Assembly: GCF_029784155.1 (NCBI RefSeq)
Contig: NC_073693.1
Location: forward strand, 146,198,843-146,262,842
Source of the DNA: Uranotaenia lowii
Lineage: Eukaryota > Arthropoda > Insecta > Diptera > Culicidae
DNA length: 64,000 nt
Direction of reading: 5' to 3'
Part shown: positions 1 through 12,390 of the stretch, piece after piece
Numbering within the stretch: the first letter of the stretch is position 1
Layout: every line of letters begins with the position of its first letter
Notes under the pieces: generated by a model
Database searches by the model: none
Told to the model about the DNA's origin: nothing
Seen by the model: only the letters and a program-made list of their open reading frames with translations
Position numbers and translations under genes: made by a program

Positions 1-3000
1 GTTTGACGTACCGATTAAAATTAAAATACTTTTAAAATGTGTTGCAAACACCGGATCAGCTAGTTTAAAATTTAAAAAAAAACAACCGGGACACAAAAAC
101 ATTTTTCATTGATGTTCTAAAATGAAATGATATCATCATTTGACTTTTCAACTCGTTGTTCAGAGATTTCATTTTTGCAATAAACTTTTTTTTTCAAATC
201 GGTACGAAATTAAACGTGCTACTTTTCGCCCTACTTTTCATGAACAAATTTTCTAGTTATGATTTTTGATTGTTGATGTCTTTCTCTTCTTTATTATATT
301 CAGATAAGCCTCTAGACGAAATGCGAAAGCTAACGGTAATCTCTCGGAACAGATTTGAAATTCCATTATTTCAATTTAGGTTTTAAGAAGATTATTCATA
401 AAAGCAATCGGCCAGTGGAGAAAAAAGTTATTGATGAAAAACCAGTGTTTTTGCTTCCCAAGCAAAATATCTAAAATCCCATTCACCCATGAGGGTCAAG
501 GCAACCACTTCCCATGGTCAGTTCTTGCTGAAATTTGGCACGTGACCTTCTGCAACGCAAAATCAAATTAAGCTAGGGACCAGTGAGATTTATTACGTTT
601 AATTTACATATACCAAGATTAGTACACTGCAGTTTGTTTGATTACACAAGGCTACAAAAATTGTATTTTTCCGAGGTGCAAAGTACTTAGGAACTGATTT
701 AAATTAATTTAGGAACTGATTTAGACTTATTCTAAATATGCATTTCGTTTTTCTAGCAGTTCTTGTTTTTTTTAAATAACTTTTGAAAATGGACAACAGT
801 TTATTTCATCCATTTGTGCACTTTTGAAGCAAAACTGAAGAACATTTTAAAAATTTGCAAATTGAAGATTTCAATTCATTTTGACTATTGAGTTAAAGTT
901 AAACAAGTTTTCTTGTTGTTTATTTTTTCCAATTTTGCAAAACACTGCAATTTTGACAAAATTTTTATTAAAGTTTTACCCAAATTGGGTCTTACATTTT
1001 TCTTCATCAAGAAGTCCAATTGTTTTACAGTCCTCAACAAAGTTCTTAGATAAATTAAAAATTTTCATATGAAATACTCGAAGACTCGAAGAAGTTTCTT
1101 CAGCGGTGTCAGAAAAAGTTGTAATTTTTAAATTTCTTAAACTTGCAGAATTTAGTTTTTTAACCGATTCGAGACCGATTGCACACCGTGTGTGCAATGG
1201 AATTTTTGTGCCTTTGTTTGGACAATCTTTCATAGTGAGTTTACTATTGCTCGGAAAAATAATATTCAAATACTAATGGAATCCTCAAATGTAAGGCAAA
1301 ATGTATTGGAAAATGGTGTTGATGAAAATCAAACGACAAAAAACTTATCTAAGAGTAAAGTACTATGAGTTCGAATGTCGTGAAAAGGCCTCCGTCTCGA
1401 ATGGGTTAAAGCTATGTATTTCTATGCATCCTTTATTGAATGGATGACAAAAAAAGATTCATAATCAGTCTTTGTTTTTCATGCAGGTTCATCCGTTATC
1501 AATGATCGATTTTACTCAAAACCGATCAATTTCAAAACTTCCACTCGCCATATCAATAAAACAAGAGCTGATAGACAAAATCTGTCAAATGTTTCGAATT
1601 CAGAACACCAAAATTTTCCAAAAACAGTTTTTAAAACATAGACACCAAAAATGCTGTCCCAAAGTTCTAATCAAAAAAGCAAAAATTACTGTTATAGTAA
1701 AATAACCATAACTTCTGCAATTTTCAAACGACTTTGATAAATAACTACATCAAATCTTTTTTTTGTAACTGGCATTTAAGGCCCATAGTTATCGAGTCTT
1801 ACATTGACAACAAAAAATAATTTTTCAGTCCGAGATATTGGATCCTGAATATAAGTACTCATTTTAGTTGGTTGTGCCAACGTAAGATCTACTACACAAA
1901 TAACACACGACGTTTAAAAGGACACGGCACTTAACGTTCTTAGTAACGGAAAAAAAACTAAAATTACCATTTTATCGACCGGTTTCAGGCTCGATGTTGC
2001 CCATCTACAGGATGATGTCCGACTGATTACGTAGAAAAAAAATACTTACACAGCATCATACTACCACGCAGTATTTCTCGAGTTTTGAATATTAGTACAT
2101 AGGTAGTTTTTTAATTTTTCCAAAATTTCACATTTGGAGCATGATTCAAAAAACAAATCAGATGAATTTTTTTTTGAATATCACTTTCGGATTCAACGTC
2201 CGATTTCACATTAAAAGTGGTCATCATTTTACTTAGTTCAAAAATGCTGTAAACTAGTGTAGTGAATGAATCCGTAGATTCCATTTTATTGTGCAAATCT
2301 ACTGCTTTTAATCAGAAAAGAACGATCACTCAATCGATATGTTTTGAATATTTTGGGGTTTATTTTGCTTCAAAAAGTATCTAGAAAGCCCACAGTATCA
2401 AAAGTAACTAAAAATGGGAAAAAAGTCAATGGTTTTCTTTTGTTTTTGTTTTTTTTTTTGTGTAAACTTTTAAATTTTATGACTATTTTCTCACCAAAGA
2501 TTTGCGTTGATTTCGACTTTTCCGCCATTTTTAACATTTTTGTATATTGATGTTTTATTTGTTGTTTTTTGAAAGTTTATCAATTGATTAAATTCTTGTT
2601 TTTCTTTTTTTTAATACCACGCAATATTTTCAGTCTTTTTTATACCCGAGAAAATAATCCGTAAAAGTGCAAGCAACTATCCGAAGCAATTAAAGTCCAC
2701 TTAAACGAGGAACCCTCAACTCGATTCCGAGCGTTTGAAAGTCTTCGAGCAGCTATCACATTCAACCATGTCTCATCTTTGTTCGTTGTTTCACACTTCT
2801 AACTCCCAAGTATGAGAACCGCCCCTCGCAAGAAGACGTAAATTAACATCTTAATTAAAAAACTTTCCCTCTCTTAGTGTTGTAGGGGTAGCTCCTCCTC
2901 CCACGTAAACAGTAACACCGTACGCTGCCCCATTCGCCATTAAGAAAACGACGTTCTGTCTGAGTATAAGCAAGGACACCGTTCAGAAGTTTGGGAAGAC

Positions 3001-3327
3001 AGAAAAAATATCTCAAGAGCCATAAGCCTGTCGTTCTAACCTACCATTTCCCATGAAGAAAAAGAAAGCAAACTATATTTCCACCATTTTTCCGTTTTTT
3101 CCAGCTTATAATTTCTCGGGAATTGTTTCGCCCACTCTGGAGCAATTATGCTCATTATTCAATTTTATGCGCCATTCATTAAACCGGATTAGATCGAATA
3201 CTTAGCCTTGGGGAGCGTTCTTGTTAGCCCCATCTTCTGCTTTCAGCACTGTCGGCTCGGCAAACAGTGGCAGATAATTTTTAATTGCCATCTTTTGTTT
3301 CTCCTCTCTTCTTCTCTTCTCAAATAG
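1..3327. other. Non-coding DNA upstream of receptor-tail exon
   Basis: No supported gene. This is probably intron of the + strand gene whose exon starts at 3328, because that exon opens with a good acceptor and a phase-1 codon. Positions 1-2640 are AT-rich with repeat-like fragments, for example a 1960-2030 stretch that looks like an interspersed repeat. Positions 2640-3327 are richer in GC and look single-copy, ending in a pyrimidine tract before the acceptor. The short open frames here show no codon structure or motif I recognise. Confidence 0.5.
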
Positions 3328-3550
3328 GAGTCGGAGTTATCCTGGTGACGGTTAGTGGAGCAGCCTGGCGAATGACGGCTCCTGGAGCGCCTCCCTGCCT
3401 AGGCCTGGGCTCGACCGTGGATTTGGCCCGCTGCTCCCGGAGACCCTGCGGACGAGGTGGAAGCACCCCCCACGGACTGTTGTATCCCGAGTTCCAGCAT
3501 CGGCCGCCACCCCCGTCATATCAGGCCAGCATGCAGGAGTATCGATTGAG
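3328..3550 (+). CDS. Internal exon, PPxY-tailed receptor-like protein
   Basis: A pyrimidine-rich acceptor (CTTCTCAAATAG) precedes the exon and GTGAGT follows it. The 223 bp enter in phase 1 and leave in phase 2. The 73 complete codons begin VGVILVTVSG and include LLYPEFQHRPPPPSYQAS and QEYRLR. The PPSY is a class I WW-domain ligand of the kind bound by Nedd4-family ubiquitin ligases. The exon is GC-rich against AT-rich surroundings, as expected for coding DNA. It joins in frame to 19837 (AG|A = Arg, giving EYRLR-LLLLDRDR). I infer a cytoplasmic tail of a single-pass membrane protein, perhaps of the LDLR-A/CUB class. The extracellular and membrane exons would be left of the window, so the family is not established. 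Confidence 0.75.
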
Positions 3551-3827
3551 GTGAGTTGGTGCAAAAATAATCGTCGTCACTCACGTCCCCCGAGGGAGGG
3601 GGCTTTAGCGAAAAAAGACTTGGGGTGGGCGTTGGAGTCACGTGGAGATCGTTATCACGACCACGGTTTAATTGGCTAGGCTTTTGCTTTATTTTTTTCG
3701 TGTGCCTTTTGGGAACACCGAAATGATAATGATTATTTATGTATGGCAGTCGCCGAAACTACTAATATGCACATTATCAGCATTAAAGCGGTGAGTTTAT
3801 AATAGATTTTATGGAAAAATTAATACC

Positions 3828-4330
3828 GTAAGGTAGGATAACTTTGATCACTTTTTTCATTCATTTTCAAATCTACTTTGAGAAATTTCTTTTATGTGAT
3901 ACCTGAAAGTATTAAAACAATTACTGTGGTAAGGGGGCATCCATTTATTTACGTAACGCTCCCAGGGTGGAAGGAAGTGAATTCGAACGTTACGATATGT
4001 GACATAGGGAAGGTGGGGAGGTAAGCTCAGCGTTACATAACCATTTTTCCTTTCAAAAACTTTTACATTGGACTAGGTCTGTATTTTGTGGTTTTGGTTA
4101 TAACAAATTTTACCAGCACTGATTTACAGTAAGCAATAGAGTGCCCCAAATAACCCGTCATTTGAAAAAGTTATGCGCTGCATGCTTCAAATTGATCCTA
4201 GGCCTAGCACAAGGCCCCACGCCAAATTTGGGCCAGACCACGGGAAGGGGTCGTTCAACGAGCCTGAAGTTTGTATGGGATGTTCAGACGGGAGAAACAT
4301 GAAAATCAAGTTTTTCATCAATTTTTAATC
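3828..4330. repeat. Interspersed repeat fragments
   Basis: Several repeat pieces abut. Positions 3828-3900 match the start of the element at 9907 (TAACTTTGATCACTTTTTT, then TTCATTCATTTTC). Positions 3935-4060 contain GGGGGCATCCATTTATTTACG, a wording common to truncated dipteran MITEs. Positions 4140-4330 hold a GC-richer block (ATCCTAGGCCTAGCACAAGG). No intact ends were found. Confidence 0.45.
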
Positions 4331-5215
4331 GTGTTTATTTTAATACAATTTTTCATAAAGCTTAAACTATGACAAATGTTTCATTCGACGACTGCATTTC
4401 AATAAAAGTTAAGATAAAAAAGTTATTAATGCATAACATTTTTATGGATGGTATTCATCTCTGTTAATAAGGCGTCAAAATGTTCGACCGCCCCGACCAG
4501 AACAATCAATTTGAAATGCATGCCATTTCGTCAAATAATGCTCAATTTCAACTATTTTTGTTGCGACAGATTGCAAAATCATATGATTTTTTCAAATATT
4601 TGGTTGCGAATCATATTCACACGATGGTTTGGAGAGTAGTCCAAGTGAAACTGCGGGGGAGATTTGGATTTCCTTTTCCTGTTTTCTTCATATCTTTCAG
4701 AGAAAATTAAACTCGAATAAAATTCAATCTTCCGGATTTTGATACTTTTCTGATTTAAAGTAAGAAATTTTAGAAAGAATGAATAGCTGGGAGCCAAAAC
4801 ACACAGTGGTTTAAAACTCGAAAAACGTGGTCATGCGCTTTTAAGAGGCTTAGATGTTAAAAGATCTCAATCAATAGTATGTTCTGCAATGTCTCATTAT
4901 TTAAAAATGCACATGTTTGTTTTTTCCCTGTTCAAATCACCTTGGAGTAAGATATTTTTTTTTATTTTTTTAGTTTACCATCTTCTCACAACGACATCTT
5001 GGTTAAAAGTTGTAGATCAATCAATTTAAAAAAAAACTTTGCAGAAGACACCAAAGCTCTATTTTTGAAACGAAAACGAAAGACATTTTTTTCATAAATA
5101 AAACTATATATAAACGAAATGCTTTTTAATTTTTTTTCTGGACCGAGTTTCGAGACCCACTTTGTATGAGAGAGGTGTGACAATTGTAAAACTCTACAAC
5201 TTTTATGATGACACT

Positions 5216-5860
5216 AGCTGACTCGGTGTGCTTTGCTACCCGTTCTATGGAAATATTAAAGTTTGTGTAAATTATTTAAATTAAATTATATTTGAATATT
5301 AAAATTAAAATTTTTGGATTTGTGTCATATTTTTATTAACTTTGTATAGGAGCCCCCCCCCCCCTCCTTTAATTTGTGTGGGTTTGAAAGTATTTTAGAA
5401 GCCATTCTCGGTCTTCGAAATGGTTACAACCAAATTTAACGTTAATCGATTCATTAGTTTCCAGAAATAGTTTGAATTGTGTCATATTTTTAGAGATTTT
5501 GTATGGAAGCCCCCCCTTCTTTAAGTCGGAGCGGTTTGGAAGAACTTAAGAAACCATCTCCGACCAAAAAAAACTCTTACATACCATATTTAAAATCGAT
5601 TTGTTCAGTAGTTGTCCAGTCTATAGGAAACAGACAGACAGACAAATAGACAAACATCAATTTTATAAGATATAGATGAGTGCTCTCATTATTTAAATGG
5701 AAAGAGCCTTTCTATACAACATATCATATATCATCTCATCATGTTAAAACCCTAATATTCATCAAGTTTTGACAAAATTTGATCAAAAAATGTTCGAATT
5801 TAATCATATTTTTAAAAATTTTGTATAGGAGCCCCCTTTAAAAAAATGGTGAACGTATAG
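5216..5860. repeat. Degenerate repeat with recurring GGAGCCCCC module
   Basis: The phrase CATATTTTTA...TTTTGTATAGGAGCCCCC occurs at about 5325, 5489 and 5806 with different spacing. The middle copy ends in CAGACAGACAGACAAATAG and ATAAGATATAGATGAG, a tail type seen at the 3' ends of some arthropod interspersed repeats. There is no open frame. The family is not assigned. Confidence 0.4.
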
Positions 5861-8559
5861 AAATCTTTCAATAATTTCATGACATCAAGAATTTTATAAT
5901 GTGCCAAATTTGATCAAAATCGTTCGAAAATTGTTCAAGTTCTGATATATTTGACACTTTCCTACAAAATTATTTGTAAATACAATTATTGGTCCAAATA
6001 CATCAAAACCTGTCCCCCACCATAATAAATCATTTAATTAGGTCGTAATATGTTTTTGTGAGAAATGCGTTTATCCTTTGGTTTGCGTTAATCCTTGGGA
6101 AGTCAGCTGCTCAAATAGTCACTAGACAAAAAACGAACCTGACAATTAGCGAGTAGAAAACCTCAATGTTCTTTTTAACGAATAGTCACCGTTGATTACT
6201 ATTATATACAAGTTTAATGGCATTGCGGTGAACTTTTTATGACGAAAATTCTTGATAGAAGAATTAAAGATTGAAATTAAATGACGGTTGGATAAAGCAG
6301 ATGCTCAGCAAGAGAAAAATTATAGAAGTTGAAAATGAGCCAAAAGCATATTTTATGGAAACCTCAATATGTAAAACTTAAAAAATACAATGTTACATCA
6401 TTACAATAAATTTACAGTTCTCCACAGAAGATAGCTATAAAAAATAGCCGAAACATCTGGAAATTATAAAAAATCATTCGTTTTGATTTTAAAAAATATG
6501 ACTGACTGAGCCGCTAATAATTAAAAATTTAAAGTATTTTTTTTTTCATTTTAGAGTTTTTGATTGCTAGTTTGAAAGCTGTTTAACCGTTAGATGAAAA
6601 TCAATGTTTGGTTTGACAAAAACATATCTCACGTGAGCTTTCATTACATCGTATGAAATATCTTAATAATTCACTGCCAAAATTATCGAGACAACTTAAA
6701 AATTTGTATTTTACGTATAGAATATGTTGTCTAAGCAACAAATATTCCTGTTAGAAAGAAGTGGCGACAAGTTTATGTCAGTGTTTTTTTTTTTCGTTTG
6801 AAACTGATTATTTACATTTTGTTTCATGCGACGTAAGGAAAGGTCACGAGAGGTTTCATGAAATTAATAAAAGCTGTAGCATGCAAAGGGTGCCATTTTT
6901 AAATATTTTTCAATAGATTCAATTTTTTGTTTTTGAAATGGTTATAACTGTTTTCATGAAAAACCTTCTAAGCTTCTTCTCATGAAAAAAATGTATAACA
7001 GCCAATAATTAAAGACAAACTCGATTTTAAGCTTACTGGAATTTCCTGGACGCTTTTATATGCAATAATATCTTCTACTAAAAAAATCACCATACAAAAT
7101 TGATCTTTAATTTAACACTGATGCTTGGGGACCCAAAAGGCATCGAACAAACATATGGGAGCAAAAAGACAATTTTGGCAGCGGTCTAATATCCATATTC
7201 CTGTTGCTCAGGTGACACATTCCACCGTGACGTGAAATCGCTTTTCCGGACTTTTCTGCACTGTTATCATTCTAGAAGTCAACCAATTTAATTGAAAATG
7301 AAAAAAATGTAGCAAACGGTCGTAAATTGAGTTTCCTTCAAAATGAATATAATTTGGTCATTGTAAAATTTAAGTTGTTTTTGTTGTGATTGATTACTTC
7401 TGTGACGTGAATTCAGGCTTGAATTAACCATTTTGGACTTTATTACATACAACTTTGATTTCCTGTTCTCTCTGTGGAAATAGAATATCGGTGTTTTCAA
7501 ATGAGTTGTAGAAAAAATAATTAACCACAATTTGATGTGCGTAGCTTCTCGATTGAACAACAACGAACGAAGTTAAGCTTATTTGAAGTTGTGACGTGAA
7601 TTCATTCAGTTCAAACAGAACAGGGTAGTTGACTGAATTCACGTCACAAATATAAAGTTACATGTACATACCTGTGGTTATACTGAACCATTCTTTGGAG
7701 CCTTCCTATTTTATGTACACTTTCAAAAACGAGATTCTGTTGTTTCGACTTTTACAATCATAAATTTTCAGTATCTGTACCTAACTTTTTCCTTATTTTA
7801 ATTGGCACTTGAATAGCAAAACATTTAGGGATCATATATTAAAATTACTACTGTCTTCATTTATAAATTCACCAAAAAAAATTTTTTTTTCAATCTTTTT
7901 GTATTTTTATTTGAAAATAATGAACTTATTAAAAACATCTACTAAATTATGCTCGATTTGTAAAAATCCGACCATCTATCTGGAGGGTAAAACAGCTTTC
8001 AGAGCATATTTTTCATATAAAATTCAACAAAAAATCAAATTTTGTGATGTTTCCTTTTTTTGTAACGTGAATTCATTCATTTGCGACTGTTTTTGTTCGC
8101 TTTTCAAACCAACTACGCTGGATATAAACAAATTCTTTTTTCTACAAAATGAAGCCGTGTTTTTTTTTGCTTCAAAACATACTAAGAATATTTCCAAAAA
8201 AATTCATACATATATTAAAATTAATGATTTTGTAAAAGTTGTCAAAATAACCACTTTTTCCAACCAAAAATCATATAAAATATGTTTAAAAAAACTTTTT
8301 TTCTCTTTTTTGCGTTGGTTTTGTATGATTTGAATTGTCAAAATTATAGACTTTTTGAGATTTTTGATACGCGAACGGATAAAACTCACTTTGGAGCTGA
8401 ACAAGCGCGTGGAATGTGTCAGGTGTCTTTTTCCGTATCAGCTTTTGCCAGAAGAACTCGTCTCCATGACCCGAGATAATCGGCTCGAAGGTTGAAAAAT
8501 ATTGTTGAAATAGGTTTTGGAAACGCGAATGAACTTTACTTGATCAGAGTAGCTCAAAT

Positions 8560-9590
8560 TCCCTTTCCAAACCACCCAAACCTCTTTCTGTCGACTGTGT
8601 CCATTTGACTGAAGAAAAATGTATTATAATGATGGTCGTCGACCACTTAAACATTAAAATAATCCTTCATTTGGATCACCGCTCAAAAAGCTGTTAACCA
8701 ATTTGAAACAACTAATCATACATATTTACAAACACAAGCCGGATGTCCCCTAGAATGACACTCCTAACACCACAGAATACCTAAAGGACACAATTATTCA
8801 GCATTAATTGTGTACATGATACCACCAGCACTCTCGAACTGCTGCGCTCATAGCTTAGTCATCGCGTCGCCACCGCATTCGCTTTGCATCCTCCTACATT
8901 ATTCAATTACTTATTAAAACAATTTTCCAAACGAGATTTAGACAAATTGTAGCACAACTCCCGTAACACAACAGAAACTGCAGACACATCATAGAGACTG
9001 TGATTTCCCAGCGCAAACTAACCCTACAACTAGGTAGTCCAAAGTTAATCTGAAAGCGGGAGGAACACACTGTTTAACATCGGCCCTCTGGTGGTCATTA
9101 TTCACCTCCCGTCACCCATTTCCCGCCAATTTAGGCGCTAGTTGGTTTCCCAGTTCGGAAGTTCAACAACGCACGCCAAATCCTGCCCACCCACTCAGCG
9201 TCAAGTTTTGAGGCATTCCTTCTCCTTTCACCCACTGTTCTCCAAACGTTGTATATCCCTACAGAAAGAGGTGTGATTTGTAGCGAATCGCCATCAACAG
9301 AACAGCACCGGTAATTATTCAGATTAGCATTTACGGGATCCAACATTTATCTCAATTACATTTGGGCGGGAGCTGCTCTGAGGTGGATTTGTTTGTTGTA
9401 AAGGTTCGCCTTTGCACCTGCTGTCCGTCCTTCCAAAACAATCACTGCGCTGATAAGAGCGGGAATGGAATTTGGTTGTTCCGTGTTTTTGAAATTGAAA
9501 ACTCCGATCATTCGAGGATGCCGATATGCTTTTGTAACTTTTCATTCCGCTTCTGGGGAAGAGTGCTTGAGATAGAACATTGAGATGAAA
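8560..9590. other. Single-copy-like GC-richer intronic island
   Basis: Unlike the flanks, this kilobase has mixed composition and no repeat that I can match elsewhere in the window. The open frames on both strands are short and lack splice-supported continuity. It may be old unique intron sequence, possibly regulatory, but nothing specific was seen. Confidence 0.3.
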
Positions 9591-9906
9591 AATATATAAT
9601 TAGGCTTTGTAGAACAATGTGAAACAAACTGTCCAACCAACTTAGTTTGAAATTACGCAAATAGAAGTAGGGAAAAATATAAAAAAAATTGATTGAAGAA
9701 TATCTTTCAAAAAAAATTTCCGATTCGATACCAATACCGTACGTACGCATCTTACGTTTGATCTTTTTAAGATGATTTTGTAGTGCCGGTCTCATAAGTA
9801 CAAGTTCAATGTTTTCTATAGACATTTTCCTGTTTGAGTACGTAATTTACTCTATAGGTTATGGTAGGTTTATTTTTCATATTGTTTATTATAAGAAGCA
9901 TACATA

Positions 9907-11877
9907 CCCTAAACTGGGGGAACATTGATCACTTTTTTTTATTCATTTTCGAATATTTTGGAAAGGGTTACTTTTTTGTAACACTTAAAAGATTTAAATT
10001 AGGGTAAAACTGTACAAGCATAATTGCTATTTACAGCGATACCAATCATTTAAGAACCGAATTGAAAGTTGACGACGATTCAAGGATGAAATTTACGTAT
10101 TATCGAAAAGAAAAAATATGATAAAAACACGATTTTAAATATATTTTTGAAAAAAACTAAAACAGCCAGAAAACAAACCGCGGGGTAGAACGCCAAAACT
10201 AGTGGACAGAACGCACCAAACAGGAAGGATGGTAAGAAATAGAACAATGATTATACGAAATGTAGTTATTGAAACACAAAATGTTTAATTACATGTTCAT
10301 CGTATTTTTGTAAACTACCATTCTTTGGCTAAAAATCATTTAGTATAGCTAAACTCATCAAAAATTTCGCTTTTCAAAATACACTTTTTTTGTATCCTTA
10401 TAGATAAAACGCCTTCAAGTAGGCAACGAAATTCAATTTTTGTTGACTGATATAGTAATATCGCGGCAAACATGGCGGCGGATAATTTGTTCGAGTCGAA
10501 TATTGGTGCACCGTTTTAACTCGAATAAGGACAAAATATGTTATAACAATGCATTGTTATTGTAATTTGGGAGTCAGCAAATAAAAAGAATGGCATTTTG
10601 TTTTGCTATCCGGATTTTCTCAAAAGTTAACAGCATTCAAAATTTGAGCGTAAAACACGTGGTCTTGTGGGCATTCTTCCCCAATTTTCATATGATTGAT
10701 TTTTGATAAAATTTGAAGGAAGTTAATAAAATACAACAAAATATTTATAGTCTTCCGAAAGTGCACATGAGTGGTAAAACGATAAGCTGTAATTTGATCA
10801 GATTGCGCAGGCTGTTTTATCATAAAACCTTATATGTTATTTATGAAAAATTACAAGTTTTACGCTGATTCCATTAATTCCTCTGTTTCTAAGAACTAAA
10901 GAAGATTTTGTGAACTTTTCATCTATTGAATGATGAAAAAGCTTGTTTGCTACAATAAAAATAAAGAAAAGTATCATTCGAAGCCGTAGGTTAGTGTATA
11001 TTTGAGAAAGAATGACATGGGTTATCTTACCCCGCTGGTGCGTCTTGTACAGTTTTCCCCTACTAACTGAGGCAAGGAGTATCATCATATCATCAGCATG
11101 ATCATTGATACCCAAATATTTAAACGACATTAGTGGCTATAGCTAAATGTTTGTACAATACCAGATTTCGTGTTTCAGGGTAACTTTGATCACTATGGTT
11201 TTAACGTATCTCAACACCTTCAAATTTGTTTTGATGCCAATTAGCTCAGAAGGCTCAAAATATCCAAAACAGTAATTTTTGTTTGAACGCAATTGAATTT
11301 TTAAACGTTTTCTTTCAAAAACAAATACATATACTCAAAAGATGGACAATGTTGCTGCTTACATTTAGGGGATAAAATTATAAACATTTCTTAATATTTA
11401 TTGGCCTCAAGAACAAATGAAATTTTACCTTCATGCAATTCTCTAGGTCCTCCTACTGTTCTCATGTTCTTTTTTCTTCAAACTTAACCATTTAATAGGA
11501 TTTTTATCAATTTTTTCAATTATCACGGAATAACTATAAAAATAACACTAAAAATATACCAGTACAATGGAAAAAAGTTAAACTTTCACATAAATCAACC
11601 CATTTGCTTCAAAATGCTATCATTTTATCAGGAGAGGTATTTGTTTGTCAGTGTTTGGAAAGCTTTCAAGTTTCAAGCTTTAAAATGGCATTTTAAGTAA
11701 TATTAATTTTTCAACTAAAAACCAAACTAAGCATATTTGAATCTTAATTTATAGGCTTTCAAACGTAGAAAACAGTTTTCAGATATTTTAACTTCAGATT
11801 TATTTAATTATGATAATCTGACAAAATTTCATGTTGATCAAAGTTACCCCGATGATCAAAGTTCCCCCAGTTCACGG
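9907..11877. mobile_element. TA-flanked non-autonomous element (outer)
   Basis: Terminal inverted repeats of about 25 bp. The left end contains AACTGGGGGAACATTGATCA and the right end, read in reverse complement, AACTGGGGGAACTTTGATCA. TA lies directly outside each (9905-9906, 11878-11879), as for Tc1/mariner superfamily insertions. It has no transposase frame. A second TA-flanked element is inserted inside it at 10002. A truncated relative of its left end is at 3828. Confidence 0.65.
10002..11060. mobile_element. TA-flanked MITE nested in the 9907 element
   Basis: The ends are GGGTAAAACTGTACAAG on the left and, in reverse complement, GGGGAAAACTGTACAAG on the right. TA is outside both (10000-10001, 11061-11062). 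The interior is AT-rich with no coding capacity. Lying inside the 9907-11877 element, it is the younger insertion. Confidence 0.6.
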
Positions 11878-11974
11878 TACTTTTAAGCGTTTTCACATTC
11901 TAAATGATAGCTCAATAACGGTTTACACAGGAGAACAACATGTTCGGTGTCTTAAATTTTAAATCTGGGGGGAA

Positions 11975-12210
11975 ATTATGAATACAATTCGATTCGAGAT
12001 ACTCGTTTTACTCGACTAGTTTTACTCGAATCGAATTAGAGTCGGTATTACGTATCTCGTTCGAGTTCTAAATTTTAACGTACTCGTTTTTGAGTAAACC
12101 GGGTAGTAGATCATCTCGAAACGTTCCATTCGAATCGAACTCGTTCAAGATCGGTAATTCCAAAGTCGGTCGAATCGAACTAAACTCGATTGTTTCGAGT
12201 TCCATAATCC
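11975..12210. repeat. TCGAATCGA / ACTCG-rich cryptic repeat
   Basis: About 230 bp built from short words ATTCGA, TCGAAT, ACTCG and CGAGT on both strands (for example GATTCGAGATACTCGTTTTA and CGAATCGAACTCGTTC). The two edges are roughly inverted, which suggests a small fold-back repeat. No ends or target duplication can be set. Confidence 0.4.
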
Positions 12211-12390
12211 CCCTCTGATTAAGAAAGAATTTGGCGTCCTGAATTTGAATCCTTCTTTCTTCTTTCTTTTATCATTCTTTGTTATTTTTCTTTTAATTTT
12301 GTCAAATATGTTAGGTGCTATGTATGTAGATGTACATAAGACCACTGCATAAACTGACTTTGTGCTCCAATAGGTCTTTTCGATGCTTTT

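Noticed and set aside
7809..8333. 174-codon + strand frame as a gene
   Set aside because: AT-rich, dominated by Phe, Lys and Ile, with no splice support or motif. It is typical chance coding in AT-rich intron.
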